A DNA stretch of 64,000 nt from Epiperipatus broadwayi (lineage: Eukaryota > Onychophora > Udeonychophora > Euonychophora > Peripatidae): contig JAQFVV010000072.1 in NCBI GenBank assembly GCA_028023455.1, positions 5,214,214-5,278,213 on the forward strand, written 5' to 3'. Of the stretch, positions 1 to 14,214 are shown piece by piece. Position 1 is the first letter of the stretch. Every line of letters begins with the position of its first letter. The notes beneath the pieces were generated by a model. The model did no database searches and had not been told where the DNA came from. It saw nothing but the letters and a program-made list of their open reading frames with translations. A program made the translations under genes and the position numbers.

Positions 1-130
1 GTGTTGTTATATAGAAATACACCACTAAAGATTTGAAAAGTAAATAAACCAATAGATATATATTATCTTTATACCATGGTTGCTTGCTAATCAGTTCATA
101 CCATAGGGAATACTATGTCATCAATAAAGC

Positions 131-194
131 CATGAAAGCATAAAGATTTCACCTTCCCATTTCATGAAAGCATAAAGATTTCACCTTCCCATTT
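131..194. repeat. 32-bp direct tandem duplication
   Basis: Two identical 32-bp units (131-162 and 163-194), each beginning CATGAAAGCATAAAG and ending CTTCCCATTT, lie head to tail. Perfect identity suggests a recent slippage or duplication event. No coding function is seen. Confidence 0.95.
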
Positions 195-421
195 AGAAGA
201 AACCTGAAGAACATCTTTTGCCTTGAATAAAATGCCTAATAAAATCCAGGAGAGAGCAATTGGGGAAGATCACTGCCTTTTGATCCAGACAAGAGGTTGC
301 CACTCTTCGGGGAAGCAGTATTTCATCTTCACTCATAGGAACCTATCTAGCAAATAAATAGTTTCCAGAAGACTCATCAAACTTTAATTAGTATAATGGG
401 ATAAAAATTGTGATTTTTTTA

Positions 422-574
<153 letters not shown>

Positions 575-1033
575 TTATATTGTAAAATGTTTCTGTATAT
601 TTTCATTTTCTACAATTTTGGAAAAATTCATTATGAAAGCAAGAAGGGGGAAAATATAGATTTAACTAATTTTTTTATTATCATTATTTGTATGAAATAA
701 AAATTACATCAGTTTTGACCTTCCCCTCCAACTGACTTTTGACAGCATAATGTGAAATGAGAGGTAAGAGATTTCAATATTATATCACATTACTAGATTA
801 TGACAGAGTTAATATTAATTTATTTATTATTAATTAAGCTTACTTAGATATTGCTTTTGTATAGATGATTTATAACCATTGATCTATCTGGACAACAAAG
901 ATTCTTTTTTTTTAATGTTTGTATATATATTTTTTAAATTAGGCAGAAAAATCATGATCATATATATATATATATTAATGTTACATATACATCATTGTAA
1001 ATAATTGGTCAAATGCATTCACCATTGGGTTGA

Positions 1034-1147
1034 GGGTATTGACTTTATTTTATAAATATCATTATTAGATATTAATATGGTAGAAACTCAGGGTATTGAC
1101 TTTATTTTATAAATATCATTATTAGATATTAATATGGTAGAAACTCA
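1034..1147. repeat. 57-bp direct tandem duplication
   Basis: Two identical 57-bp units (1034-1090 and 1091-1147), starting GGGTATTGACTTTATT and ending GGTAGAAACTCA, adjoin without spacer. It is a recent local duplication with no coding content. Confidence 0.95.
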
Positions 1148-1834
1148 TCCTTGACATAACAGAAATAGGTGTCAAATTGAATTATTATTCGTATTTTATA
1201 TTTTGTTAATCAATAAATGTTAATATAAATTGTTATTTTAATTTGGTCTCTAGTTCATCATTATTCCCATATCTATTACAAGCATTGTTATCTTAATTAT
1301 TTTTATACCTATCAATATAATCCTAATATTTTAGAGGAAATACAGATACATAATTAGATCAATTATTATAACTTTTCATACATATACATGAACATACACA
1401 TTTTATTTTATATCTTATGGTATTTAGATATGCTTATATGATTTTGGTAATCAATTATCACCTACATAGAGGTAAAATAACTACTATTAGTGTGATCTTT
1501 TTCCCTGATAAGAAGGTCCAAGCAATTACTTCCTGAGTTTGAATATTGTGGTGTAACGTGGCTAGAAAGGGGTGAGAATTGGATGAACTGACCCAAATTT
1601 TACCTAGGTTAATAAAAACGTATACCTACTCTATTGGAAGTAGATACAATCATAGATTATGTATTTTATTGCATAATCATTTGCATCCTATCTGAAGACC
1701 CAAAGTTCGACCATAGTAAGATGTGCTTCCCCTATCTCCTGAGAAATCCACCAGACGTTACAATACATACTGATTGTTCAATTGAATCCATTGTTTTCAG
1801 AAAATAATTTAACTTTTAAATGTTTCTTGCACTT

Positions 1835-1921
1835 GGTGGCACTACTGTATGGAGTTTGCTACAAATATTAACGGCATGTGTAAGCAAATAAAATGGCAAT
1901 CATGTGATGTTTTGGTGGTTT
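1835..1921 (+). repeat. Fragment of hammerhead repeat family A (tail only)
   Basis: A diverged copy of the family A tail: it contains GGCACTACTGTATGGAG, then a diverged version of the AACAGTTATGAGCAAGCATAAG segment, then ATCATGTGATGTTTTGGTGG. The ribozyme-bearing part is absent. Family A is described at 15236-15606, 50968-51238 and 62597-63175. Confidence 0.75.
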
Positions 1922-4900
1922 TAATCTTATTTTATGTTAAACAAACTTCATATTATTTAAAAGTTTATAAGATATATGAATGCAATGTTTTTTTTATAAT
2001 TAATAAGCACAAATAATTAATTCAGATAGGAATTATAGTTTATATTTTATAAATTTACCACATACACATATATTTGAAACAAGTTTATTTTTTGCAGAAT
2101 TCTAGATATAAATATTAATAATATACATAATTTTTTTATTATTTTCATAGGCTTTTTGATATAAATATTATAATTTGAACAGGATTTCTCTAAATAGTTT
2201 ATAAATAAATTTCATCTATATATATATTGTGCCCTTTTCTATAGGTCAATGATGGTTATAAATGGTCAATTACTAAAAAATTTTTAAATTAATATTATAT
2301 AGTATTTAAAATTATAGATTATATTAAGCAGTAAAAGATTAATATGATATATTTAATAATAAATATTGTGATGGTGAGAATTGTATCTAATTCTATATTT
2401 TTCTAAATTGTTTTTCAAAATTTTATGTAATTATTTTATATAATATAAGTAGCAAATTTATTAAGACAGATAAAATTAGACTAAACACCGGAAATGACTA
2501 CGTGACTGTCTGAAATATTCTATGTATAAGCACCGGTTTAAATTAATACTAATAATTAAAATATTTAAATAGTATATTATAGAAGTGGATGGAATTGTCA
2601 CACATCATAATAAAAATAAGTAGTATACACCTTTATTAATTATTGTTTCAAAATTGTTTTAAAGGTAGTTAAATTGTAATAGATAATAATTGATTTAAAA
2701 TTAATAATGAGTTAACATTTAAGTCTATTACGTCATGATTTTAAAACTTTAGAAATCGTTTATAAATCCAAGTAGGGATTGACCAATAAAAAAATAGATC
2801 TTGGCAGACAACCAAAATCGCGCCAACTAATTGTATAAACAGGGGAGAACAAAAATGTGTTGACTCCAGAGCTGAGGTAAAATTTTAAGCTCTCTAATTT
2901 TTTTTTTCTTCAACTTATTAGTCAATTTTATTATAATTTTAATAATATCTTTGAAAGAAACCAACTGACAATTTAAAAAATCATCGAAGAAAATCTTAGA
3001 ATAAAATGTTTTAAAAAAAAGTTTTTCATAGTAATGTTTCACTAACTTTACAGTAACCTGCCAGTGGATTCTATCGAAATATAATCGGAGTTTTCAATAG
3101 AAAATGGATAGATTCTTAAAACCAAGTTGTAAATTTTATAATATTCCAAATATGTTAATATTATTCGTTGATATAGTTTATATAGCGTATCACTATGAAA
3201 GCTGTTTTCGTGCGTATAAAATCAATGAAAGGACCTTGTGCGCAAAGTTAATGAAGATAATGGAAAATAAAAATAAGTATTATTCGTATAAGAATAAATG
3301 GACAAAAGGAATTTTAATATTGAAATAGTTTGAATTGCTTTCTTTAAGATGACTTGAGAAAATACTCTAGAAAATAGTTAAAGATCGAAAGTAGTGTATA
3401 TAAAATAATAATGAATGAAAGTGAAGTTTACCAAGGAAAACACTTGCCTAAAGAAAAAAAAAAATTTTATAGAAGAGAAATATAAAATATTGGATCCATG
3501 GAAAACGCAATTGGTACCGTAATTATTAAATAATTGTAGTTTAACTAGAAATAAAGATGCATCAACGCGCCGAGGTAATATTTGCCAGAACATTAAAAAG
3601 CTTCGTGGGATAACTAAATAAAATGTTTTCTAATAATTTTGGATTAAACACTAAAACTAAAGATCGTCTAAACAGTTTATTAAATGAACTAATTTATTTA
3701 AAACTTTAATAAGCATAAAGGAGAACATTCGGACAAAAGAAGAAATAATAAATATTATGGGACTAACCAAGATTTACCGTCAGAAAAATATGTGATTATG
3801 GTTTGAATTATTTTCTTTACTAATCTAAGTTAAACATTAAGTTTTAGATAGCGATAGGGAAAACAAAATACATTAATTCGTGATATAACATTATATGAAA
3901 TAATATGTTTTGATTTTGAATTTTAAAATAAAATTGTATGTATGTGGAAATTTGTATATTTGCGATGCTCGAAGAGAAAGAAACCTACTACGAACTCTGA
4001 TAGGAAGATAAAGATTGTTTTTGGTAACATTTATAATTATTAATAATATATAATGTATGTTTTATTTATTTAGATCAACTGAGAATCGAATGAATGTAGC
4101 GCAAAAGTTTTATTGTTATTATTGTTGTAAAACGCATTTTTGAAAACAACACTCTAAAACACTTTGAGATGTGATTGGATTTTTAAAAATATGCATATGA
4201 TAATCATTTTATGTGTTATTAATATAGTTCAATATAACCGATGGTTATGTGATATTTTCTGTTAATTTTCCGATTGGGATATTTAAATATTATTTTAACA
4301 AAACGTAGATGTTGAACCTACAGTGTAATAAAGCAAGACAAATTGTTCTTATGGAATAGGGAAATGTTTTTATATTAGCGAATTTTGTTTATTGTCTTAA
4401 AAAAGTAGTTAGTATTTTATCGATGTTGGATACAGTAAAAATCTTGAGAGATAGTTTGGGTAGTGACTTGGTAGTACGTGGTGATTCGGAAACCAAGAGG
4501 ATGTATTAAAAACTAGGATGCTACAGGGAGTGAAATAATAGGTAGTTTTACATGTTAATCAGCGTAGTTAACAAAGCCCTATGACTGGTACACATGTTGT
4601 CTTGGACAGTGGTATTTTCGCCAAGGTTATTAGACAATGAATGTCGGACCTATTCACACTGTTCCATACATTTTTGAAGTATATTGCGGATAAGTTATTT
4701 ATCTATTTTCCCGATATCCTATACATCTTTTGCTATCTTTATCTGTATTTCTTGCAACTACATCGTTATATGATAAGTCTATTAAAAGGGAAACAATAGA
4801 TATTTTAGAATGTATGTCATGCTACTATTTGGAATAAGAATAGTTAAGTGTTAACGAAGAGTAGATTATGATTATTGAAAGAAAGATGCAGATATCCTAA

Positions 4901-6610
4901 GAAGGGAAGGAGTTAGAGAATTATTTTAATTCCTTTTTAAGAAATGAACTATAATTTTATAAAAGTATATCCGAATAGAAATATAAAAAAAAATATTAAA
5001 TATAATTTCACGTTTTCTTATTGTTAATTATATTTTAAAAAATATAAGTATTGCATATTTAAAAAATACAATAACATTCGTTAATTATAGTATATGTGAA
5101 ACTGTAACAGGTGATAATTAAACTCATGTTATAGTATTATACATGAGTATGGCTTATGGAATTAACGCATTATAGTTTACGAGCATTGGAGAACAAACGT
5201 TAAAGTAATAATAATATTTGAATAATATGCGGAGTGACTTATATAAAGTTACAAGAAAATGTAATTTTTTTTTAAAAACCATATTGACTGTAAAATTATG
5301 ATGTTATAAATGATGTTTATCCACATAGATAATTTATAATACAGTAACTTTAATATTAAAAGGTAAAGAATGGTGTTACCCATAAAATAGTTAAAATAAG
5401 TGATATGATAAACCTAATGAGAAATAAATAAATAACTTTTAAAAGGCATAATAAGTTTAATTAACTATAAAAGAAATATAAATGTGTATAATTCAGCTAT
5501 TGTAGTGTAAAGAAAAATGAGGATATCCCTTGTAAATAGATGTAGATGGATTTGTTTGTTTTATTTATTTTTATTGATGTTAATAAAATTTTAAAATTTG
5601 TTTATTAAAACTTGTGTCTGAGTTTTGTTTTCTCTACATCATTGCATGAATTCACAGGGTATGTTCACAACCATTAAACTAAGTATATGATTGTTTGCAC
5701 AAAAGATAAATAGAGAAGTATGTTTAATCTTAATTATTTATTGATGTTCTTGTAATTAAATAATTATAAAATTGCATTGCGTTACTGGTCATCAATCCAT
5801 TATCATAATATTTTGCTAAATTATATGCTATTAGTTGCCACTTGCTTTATTTATCAGATTATCTAAACACTGCCACTTATTAATTTATTTTATTACTTAA
5901 AGATAAAAAAGGGGATATTAGATTATTAACTAATTTATTACGGTTATAAATTTGCGATGAAAGAAAAGCTGTACTAGTTGGATAAAGCAATGAAGATTGT
6001 GATTATTATTGTTTTATTATTAATCTAATTGCAGAGTAGTAGATTATGACATAAAATCCCTTATATTTTGCTACCATATGTTTATTAACATATGAATAAA
6101 TTTAAGAACCTGAGATTATTTCATTTGAGCTAGATGATTACTGTTATTATTATTAGAGATAAAAGATTAATACTTTAATTGTTAAATGAGTCTTAGTGAT
6201 TAGAAGTTGCAGAAGTCATAAGAATACTATGTAGTTATTATGTGTAATAGTAGTATAAGGGGGGATAGTGTTCTTATGCCATTGAGGTGGTATCCCGTGG
6301 GATATTGTCTCAATGTAATCTACCTTGTCACCCGTATTTCCACTTCTAGTCTCATGAATTCCTGAATATTTATTTGAGTTAGTTTAAAACAGAACCTAAG
6401 TTAATTTTAAGAAACTTGAGTTAGTAAAGCATTTAATTGAATATTTCATTAATTATTAGAGCTAGAACCCGGTTAGGTGATTTTCACTATATTATATTTA
6501 TTTTGGGGGAAGTGGAGATGCGGGAACGGGGCGGTTAGATTATGGCCCTCAACGTGATTAGCCCGATGTGTAGTGGAGCTACACACGATTACAAGGTCAG
6601 AATATATATA
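1922..6610. other. AT-rich stretch without recognisable gene
   Basis: No reading frame longer than about 75 codons is convincing, and I recognise no domain. A 31-bp piece at about 2188-2218 (beginning CTCTAAATAGTTTATAAATA) is shared with the 430-bp array at 6611-7820. From roughly 2.4 to 5.6 kb the plus strand carries visibly more G than C. A short GC-richer patch at about 6500-6600 is unassigned. Confidence 0.6.
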
Positions 6611-7820
<1,210 letters not shown>

Positions 7821-7903
7821 ACAAAGATTGAGAATGAATCTGACATTAAACAGAAAATTAATAATTGCAAATATTAAATTAACATAGCTGCATATATATA
7901 ATT

Positions 7904-8066
7904 ATAGGGGATTTGAACCCAGATTTTCAAATTCCCTTCAGCTATCCAATCTATCTCATGCAACTGATACACATGACCACACCCATATGAAAAAGATAAA
8001 TGATCTCCAATATATGTATTATTACATGATGAAACACCACTCATCAGTTGACCCAGATCATCATCT

Positions 8067-8118
<52 letters not shown>

Positions 8119-8300
8119 CAATGCTCAGTTTATATTAGGTATCTTCAAACTTTAATGGATACTTACCATTGAAAATCTGATGATTGAATGGCCAAATCAT
8201 TTATTTTTTTCACACTTGTGTGGTCATATGTATTGATTATATAAGATAGATTGGATAGTGAGAGAAAGTTTGAAAGTCTGGGTTCAAATCCCTTAATTAC
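7904..8300. repeat. SINE family 1, inverted dimer around a (TA)n spacer
   Basis: The left arm is on the minus strand and contains a pol III B-box-like element (GGTTCAAATCC, read on minus, 7909-7919). The right arm is on plus with the same element at 8281-8291. Both arms share the CACATGTGGTCATGTGTAT-like head and the GATAGATTGGATAG segment. A TA microsatellite (8069-8116) lies between them. The A box is weak, so the tRNA origin is inferred mainly from the B box. Relatives lie at 32514-32645, 58620-58745, 59715-60345 and 61620-62205. Confidence 0.75.
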
Positions 8301-8330
8301 ATCTAAACTCCTGTATTTATATATATAGTA

Positions 8331-8545
8331 AATGGAATAAATCATTCCTCTTCAGATGATGAACAAATAGAAATCTATTATCAAAGGATCAAGAGTAGAA
8401 AGAATCCATCTATTTGAGAAACTTTCGATGTTTATCAACTTATTCTTGCCAACATTAACGAAAATACAGAATGAACCCCAATATATCAGCCAGATAAAAA
8501 CGTGGTATTATTAATTGTTAAATTAGTAATCAATTTTACAAAAAT
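8331..8545 (+). repeat. Diverged copy of the 430-bp array unit
   Basis: The order of shared segments matches the array at 6611-7820 (AATGGAATAAATCATTCCTC, GAATCCATCTATT, then CAATATATCAGCCAGAT and the closing AGTAATCAATTTTACAAA), with many substitutions. It shows the unit existed dispersed before the local tandem amplification. Confidence 0.8.
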
Positions 8546-8939
8546 GGAGAATAAATCTCCCTTTTAATAATTATTGTTTTAATAATTAGACTGAAATTAA
8601 TAATTTTAAATATTAAAATCAATACATATTACTTATATATTGAATTCAGTCTTCAATGTTAGCAAGGGTAAAAAAAACATCAAAAGCCCAAAGAATGGGT
8701 GGATCCATTCCATTCTTGATTCTTCATTAATAGAATTTTATCAAATAAGTATGTACAAAAATAGCATTTGAAAAGAATAATATGTATGTGTTTGAAATTA
8801 TTTGAATTTGGCCGATAAAATAGTCTTGTAATCTATTGTTTTTACATAATTAACAGACACTTTTGCAAATATATTTTAATCATAGTGAAACTTAATCATT
8901 ACTTTTTATACAAACAACTAAATTAAATTATATTTTTAT

Positions 8940-9442
8940 ATTGGACTATTTCCATCATCTAATATGTGTGTTGAATGCTTGGAAAAGTTTTTATTTAAAT
9001 ATTCCAAATGCATTCAACTGTTAGTAATATCACAGCAAGCAGGTTAGTATATGCACCAACTGTTAGTAATATAACAGTAAACAACTGTTAGTAATATCAC
9101 AGCAAATAGGTTAGTATATGCACTAACTGTTCATAATATCACAGCAAACAGGTTATATATGCACAACATTTCGAGAGGTATTTTTCTTCCCTCTTCTTTA
9201 GGTGTTGCTGGCCTGACCAGTGACAGTACTAGTATGGGATTCAAACCTGGGTCCTTAGATTCTTAATTATTGAATTTTAAGGTAATGCTCTAACCAACTG
9301 AGCCATCCTCTCAAAACATTGTGCATATACTAACCTGTTTGCTGTGATATTACTAACAGTTGAATGCATTTGGAATATTTAAATAAAATTACTTTTCTAA
9401 AGACATTCAACACACATATTAGATGATGGAAATAGTCCAGTA
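8940..9442. mobile_element. SINE family 2, inverted-dimer copy with tRNA-like head
   Basis: The left arm (8940-9205) and right arm (9312-9442) are inverted copies of a tail that ends in GATGGAAATAGTCCA on the outer side. Between them a minus-strand tRNA-like head is visible: A box TGGCTCAGTTGG (9294-9305) and B box GGTTTGAATCC (9237-9247). The left arm also holds about 3.6 tandem copies of a 42-bp unit (9016-9164) starting AACTGTTAGTAATATC. The junction between head and tail carries a hammerhead-like CTAAAGA/hairpin/GAAA remnant. This is a SINE relic, not a functional tRNA. Confidence 0.85.
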
Positions 9443-10280
9443 TAAAAATACAGCTAAAACACCATCATCACAAACCTTCAGAAAAAAATTAAATTAAATG
9501 TGTGTAAAACATAATTAATTATATAAATTATATCCATATCAAAAAACCAAATCTATGAGTGAGAGCAAGATCACATCTTCTAGAAAGTTCATTATGAAGT
9601 AAAATAGATTAAATTTAATATTTAACTTTAAAATTTTAAAGTATGACAATACAAAGGTTATGATAACCAGTTTCAAGGAAATTTATTTTTATTATTGCCA
9701 ACCTCTTAACTATTATGTAAAATCTTAATCCATATTTAGCGTATTTCATTTGTTTTATTCTAAAATGAGAAAAATGTGATATAAATCGTTACTAAAAGTA
9801 TTGCTTTTTATTGTCAATAAGCACACTTATAACTTATTTCAGTAATGTAGGAATTATAAACAATTACAATTTGTGATTAATCTTATGAATTTGTATAAAG
9901 TTATTTTTTATACATCTGATACCTTAGTTCATAATGATCTTTCTACAAAAACTCCTCTTATGTAAAATCTAATTTTTTAATGTAATCTATATAATTAACC
10001 AATTATGCAATTATATTTTGTAAGTATTGGTGTGTATGTATCCACTTTCACACTTTGAAATAAAGTGAAATCTGCTCAATGTTGGTAAGATTTAAATCTA
10101 TTCTGCTTTATGATTAGCAATATTGGGACTTGGCACAGTTAATAAAACTGGTTCCCCTGAAACTGACCCTATAAAACATATTATTATAGTTTACAATTCA
10201 GAATTTGGCTATTACATAACTTTATATATTTTACTTAGTAAATACGCATTTATTTTTATATAGCGCATGTTTATAAATTG

Positions 10281-10582
10281 TAATACATTAAAGATCAGCC
10301 TTTCATATGTTTAAGTTTCATTTGAGAATGACATTTAGTAAATTCTAGATAATTTCATCGACATCATTCATTCAGACATCGTAAACAGTAATTTAAAGTG
10401 AGTGGTTCCAGTGCTTAAGATTTGCCCATATATAAGCATTTGGGTTGGAAAGAATAAGTGGATTCATTTTATTCTTTCTTAAATACTATATCTTGTGTTG
10501 GGAGTGAAAGTATCGTTTATTATTAACACTCATAAAAAAAGCATATGCACAGTAGCTTGAAAGGCTGATCTTTAATGTATTA
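10281..10582. mobile_element. MITE-like element with 25-bp terminal inverted repeats
   Basis: The ends are 25-bp inverted repeats (10281-10305, TAATACATTAAAGATCAGCC..., and 10558-10582), enclosing about 250 bp with no coding potential. The interior contains TCTTGTGTTGGGAGTGAAAG, which recurs in diverged form at about 11563 and 16600, so this is a dispersed family. The superfamily is not determined because no clear target duplication was found. Confidence 0.75.
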
Positions 10583-10974
10583 TATTTTACTTAGGTAATG
10601 AGTTAACAAAGGACTGTACATGTCCATTCATCAAATTAATGATTGTTATGTATTTATTTATAATCCTCACCAAATGGCAGTTTATTTTTAAAAAATGGAA
10701 ATGGTTAAAAATTCCATTCTGATTAGACTACATTTGTGTATGTTTTATGTAAAAATTAATGCTTTTTGCCTATTACTTACAAATAAAGCATGTATGTATA
10801 AACTACAACAAATATATGTGACAAATAAATTTTGGTAAGCTTTATGTTTTTAAAAAAAAAACATTAAATAGACAAAGAAATGTTTTCACTTCCTATCACA
10901 TAATCATTATCAACTATTTTTATTTAGCAGACAAAATGTTAATGTGAAAATTCTGATGCAAAGGAAATAATGTG

Positions 10975-11525
10975 AAATAATGCATTATGTAATTAATTGA
11001 ATCTATTTTATAAAGTAGTTGATTATATAGTAATAATTGAAAGTGATGCAATTTAATAATGCATTATGTAATTAATTGTCTCTATTTTATAAAGTAATTG
11101 ATTACATAGTAGTAATTGAAAGTGATGCAATTTATTAATGCACTATGTAATTAATTGTATCTATTTTATAGATTGATTACATAATAATAGTTGAAAGTGA
11201 TGCAATTTAATAATGCATTATGTAAATAATTGTATTTATTTTATAAAGTAATTGATTACATAGTAGTAATTGAAAGTGATGCAATTTAATAATGCATTAT
11301 GTAAATAATTGTATTTATTTTATAAAGTAATTGATTACATAGTAGTAATTGAAAGTGATGCAATTTAATAATGCATTATGTAATTAATTGTATTTATTTT
11401 TATAAAGTAATTGATTACATAGTAGTAATTGAAAGTGATGCTATTTAATAATGCATTATGTAATTAATTGTATCTATTTTATAAAGTAATTGATTACATA
11501 GTAGCAATTGGAAGTGATGCAATTT
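10975..11525 (+). repeat. 79-bp minisatellite/satellite array, seven units
   Basis: The landmark GAAAGTGATGC recurs at 11039, 11118, 11193, 11272, 11351, 11431 and 11510, giving spacings of 75 to 80 bp. Each unit contains TAATGCATTATGTAATTA, a near-palindromic core able to form a hairpin, and the related GTAATTGATTACATAG segment. Units differ by single substitutions and small indels. No coding function. Confidence 0.95.
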
Positions 11526-14204
11526 GATTTATTATTTCATGGATTCATTTTTTTTCACAAAGACTTTATCTTGTGTTTGGAAAGTGAGAGTATTCATTTA
11601 TATAGTTAAATCTACAAAGCGCATGTGCATTAGCTTATTGGCTTATTAATATTACAGTTTATAAAAACATAGCACTAATAAAATAAATGTCTTATTTAAT
11701 GTTTTTTTTTTAAAAAAACTTAGTACAATTTATTTATTACATACATATATATTAAAGTATTGGAAGTATTGTACTACAAATTTTCATTTGTTTGAATTAT
11801 TGTTGGCAATGTTTAAATTGAGGAAACTCTCAGGTTTGTTAACAATATGTAAGTAAATCAATTTGAAAAATATTCATTGCATGATAGATTTAAATATTCA
11901 TTTTTTTTAACCAAAATGTTTTAGTTCAGCGTCTATATTAATAAATGAGACATGAAAATAAACACCCACTTTATTCTTAATAATTATTGACATATTCTTG
12001 GTTAGAGAGTATTTTTAAATATTTATTGTATGGTTTTATGATTCTTCATTTCGAATATTATATATATGCATGCAATATGTCATAGTGAAGAGATGACTGG
12101 TTCTCTCTCCAAGCTGTATGCAGTGCTATCACTGAATCAACATGTGTGACATAGTGATATACTTTAGCTATTCACCACAAAAAATTTAAAGTGCTTTCAT
12201 ATTTGATCACACATTGAAACATAAAATGTAATAGTGTATTTTGTATCTTCATTGAAAATTTGTAAGGTTCTTGGCATTGTGAAATCTAAAACATTTTTAT
12301 AATTTATGTCTTTACTAACATACACAATTTGAATCATTTAAACAATTCAGTAGCAGTTTTTGTTTAATTAAAAATAAAATGTAATGTTAGTGCTTTTAGT
12401 ACTTCAGGCTAAGGCATGAAATGCATGGTCACATTTCATGTCATGATTCATGATCTAGACACACTTGCCTTAAAATTTTTGTGATGGAATAACTAAATTG
12501 TCACTACTTAAAACATGCATTGATTCAAAGATGGCATTATAGGCAGTTTAAATAGAGAATCAACCACTTTTTGGCTGGAATACACTGTATGAAGTAAATA
12601 ATCTCAAAGAACTATTCTTCTGTTTGTCCAGATTATAACCTCTAATATGATTGGCTATAATTGTTAAATGTGGGACATGATTATAGTAGTGAGAGCAGGG
12701 AATTTGGTGCTTTTAAGTTAAAATATAATATCCTTATTTTTAAAAGGTTTCCATGACAACAGATTGAGATTTGGATTGTTTAAGTGTTGACTGATTTTAA
12801 TGATATATACGTTGCATGTGCAGTAAAAAAAAACATGTCTGTATTACTTGGGGAGTTCAAAAGAAGTTTGAAAGCCAAAACTGTGAGTTCCAGAATTGAT
12901 CTTAGGACTCCTTGATCCCAAATCAGATGCTCTACCACAGTAAACAGAATCAATACTTAATTTTTCAAAATGTTTGCAATGGCTATCTGGCCAGAATATA
13001 ATGATGTACGTTTAATGGCTGTAAAATTAATATGTTTAATAATAGTATTAATATTTTAAAATAAGCAAAATTTGCTTAATATAAAATAAGATTATAGTTG
13101 ATTCTGAGTTGTATTTAGGGAACTGATTTTTAAGTTCTTATAGTTTACAATTCAAAACTTGGCTCTTTCTCAATGAGTTTTCTAATGAGTGCTGAAACTC
13201 ATATAACATTCTACTTTTTAATGTAATTTTTATTAAGAAATGTATGAAAGGATAAAATTGCGTGCATAAATGCAAATTCAATGAAGAACAGAAGCTTGTG
13301 AACTTTCCGTAAGAAAAAAACTATATATGGCTGTTTTTGTTCTGTTTTTGAAAATGATGCTGAAACGCAATGGATATATAATTATAATATTTTTAACAGA
13401 TCAAACACAGAGGATAACTATGTACGATTTATGCTATTGCAAGTCTAGAGATAGAAGCTGTTAAGAAGGTAAAATTAAGATATTTTATCCTTTCAAATCC
13501 AGTGGTTTTAAACTAGAAATTTACAAATCATTTTAAAAAGTTAAAAAACTACTGAAAACATTAAATATAATCATAATATACTTTTGGTATTCAGTATTCT
13601 TGGCAAAGACATCCATCATATTAAAAACAAAATTATACATTTAAGTGCATGTGTTCCAAAACACACTCATTTGAACGTTATTTATCTTTCTGCTTATTTC
13701 TGAATCTATGTTATTAAAGAAACAGACCTCTTTAATTTTAGATTTCTAATGATATGCATTTGGGTACATTTTGGAGTATGCATATCTAAATGTATAATTT
13801 ATATCTCCATCTTTTATTTTGAAAGTAATGGCTGACTTCAACAAACTCAGCGTCAAAAATGCATTAGGGTTATATTTAATACTTTCAATATTTTTTCTGT
13901 GTATAAAGTAGTATTAATATTGCCTTTAATTTAATACATTTCAATAACAGAGTTGCCATAACTTTTAAAAAAACAACAACTATATAGATAATAGAAACAA
14001 ACAAAACAGAAAATTGGTAGCAAATTTTCTATTGAGATATACAGCATACATTGTCAGATATACAGTAAAAAAATGAGGAATATAAAATACTTAAAAATGG
14101 GACATTTAAAAAAATTAAATATGTAAAATTTCAAATAAATATAGAAAAAAGTTATTTTATGTTATAAAAATATATAATTGCGAGATGGTAAAGAAAATTG
14201 TAGA
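11526..14204. other. AT-rich stretch with one tRNA-like SINE relic
   Basis: No gene is recognisable. At 12880-12945 (minus) there is a tRNA-like segment: TGGTAGAGCATCTGATTT resembles an A box and following anticodon stem, and GATCAATTCTGG a decayed B box. It is too degenerate to be a functional tRNA and is best read as an old SINE head. A diverged copy of the 10281 MITE interior is at 11535-11640. Confidence 0.5.
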
Positions 14205-14214
14205 AAAAAATGTT

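Noticed and set aside
2827-3593. Three frames of about 70 codons (2827-3042, 3104-3328, 3378-3593)
   Set aside because: Length expected by chance in AT-rich DNA, no motif, no splice or promoter context.
7904-8300. Hammerhead motif in SINE family 1
   Set aside because: No CTGANGA/GAAA pair at proper spacing was found in any family 1 copy.
9205-9313. Possible functional tRNA gene
   Set aside because: A and B boxes are present, but the anticodon and acceptor arms do not form a cloverleaf, and the sequence continues into a SINE tail.
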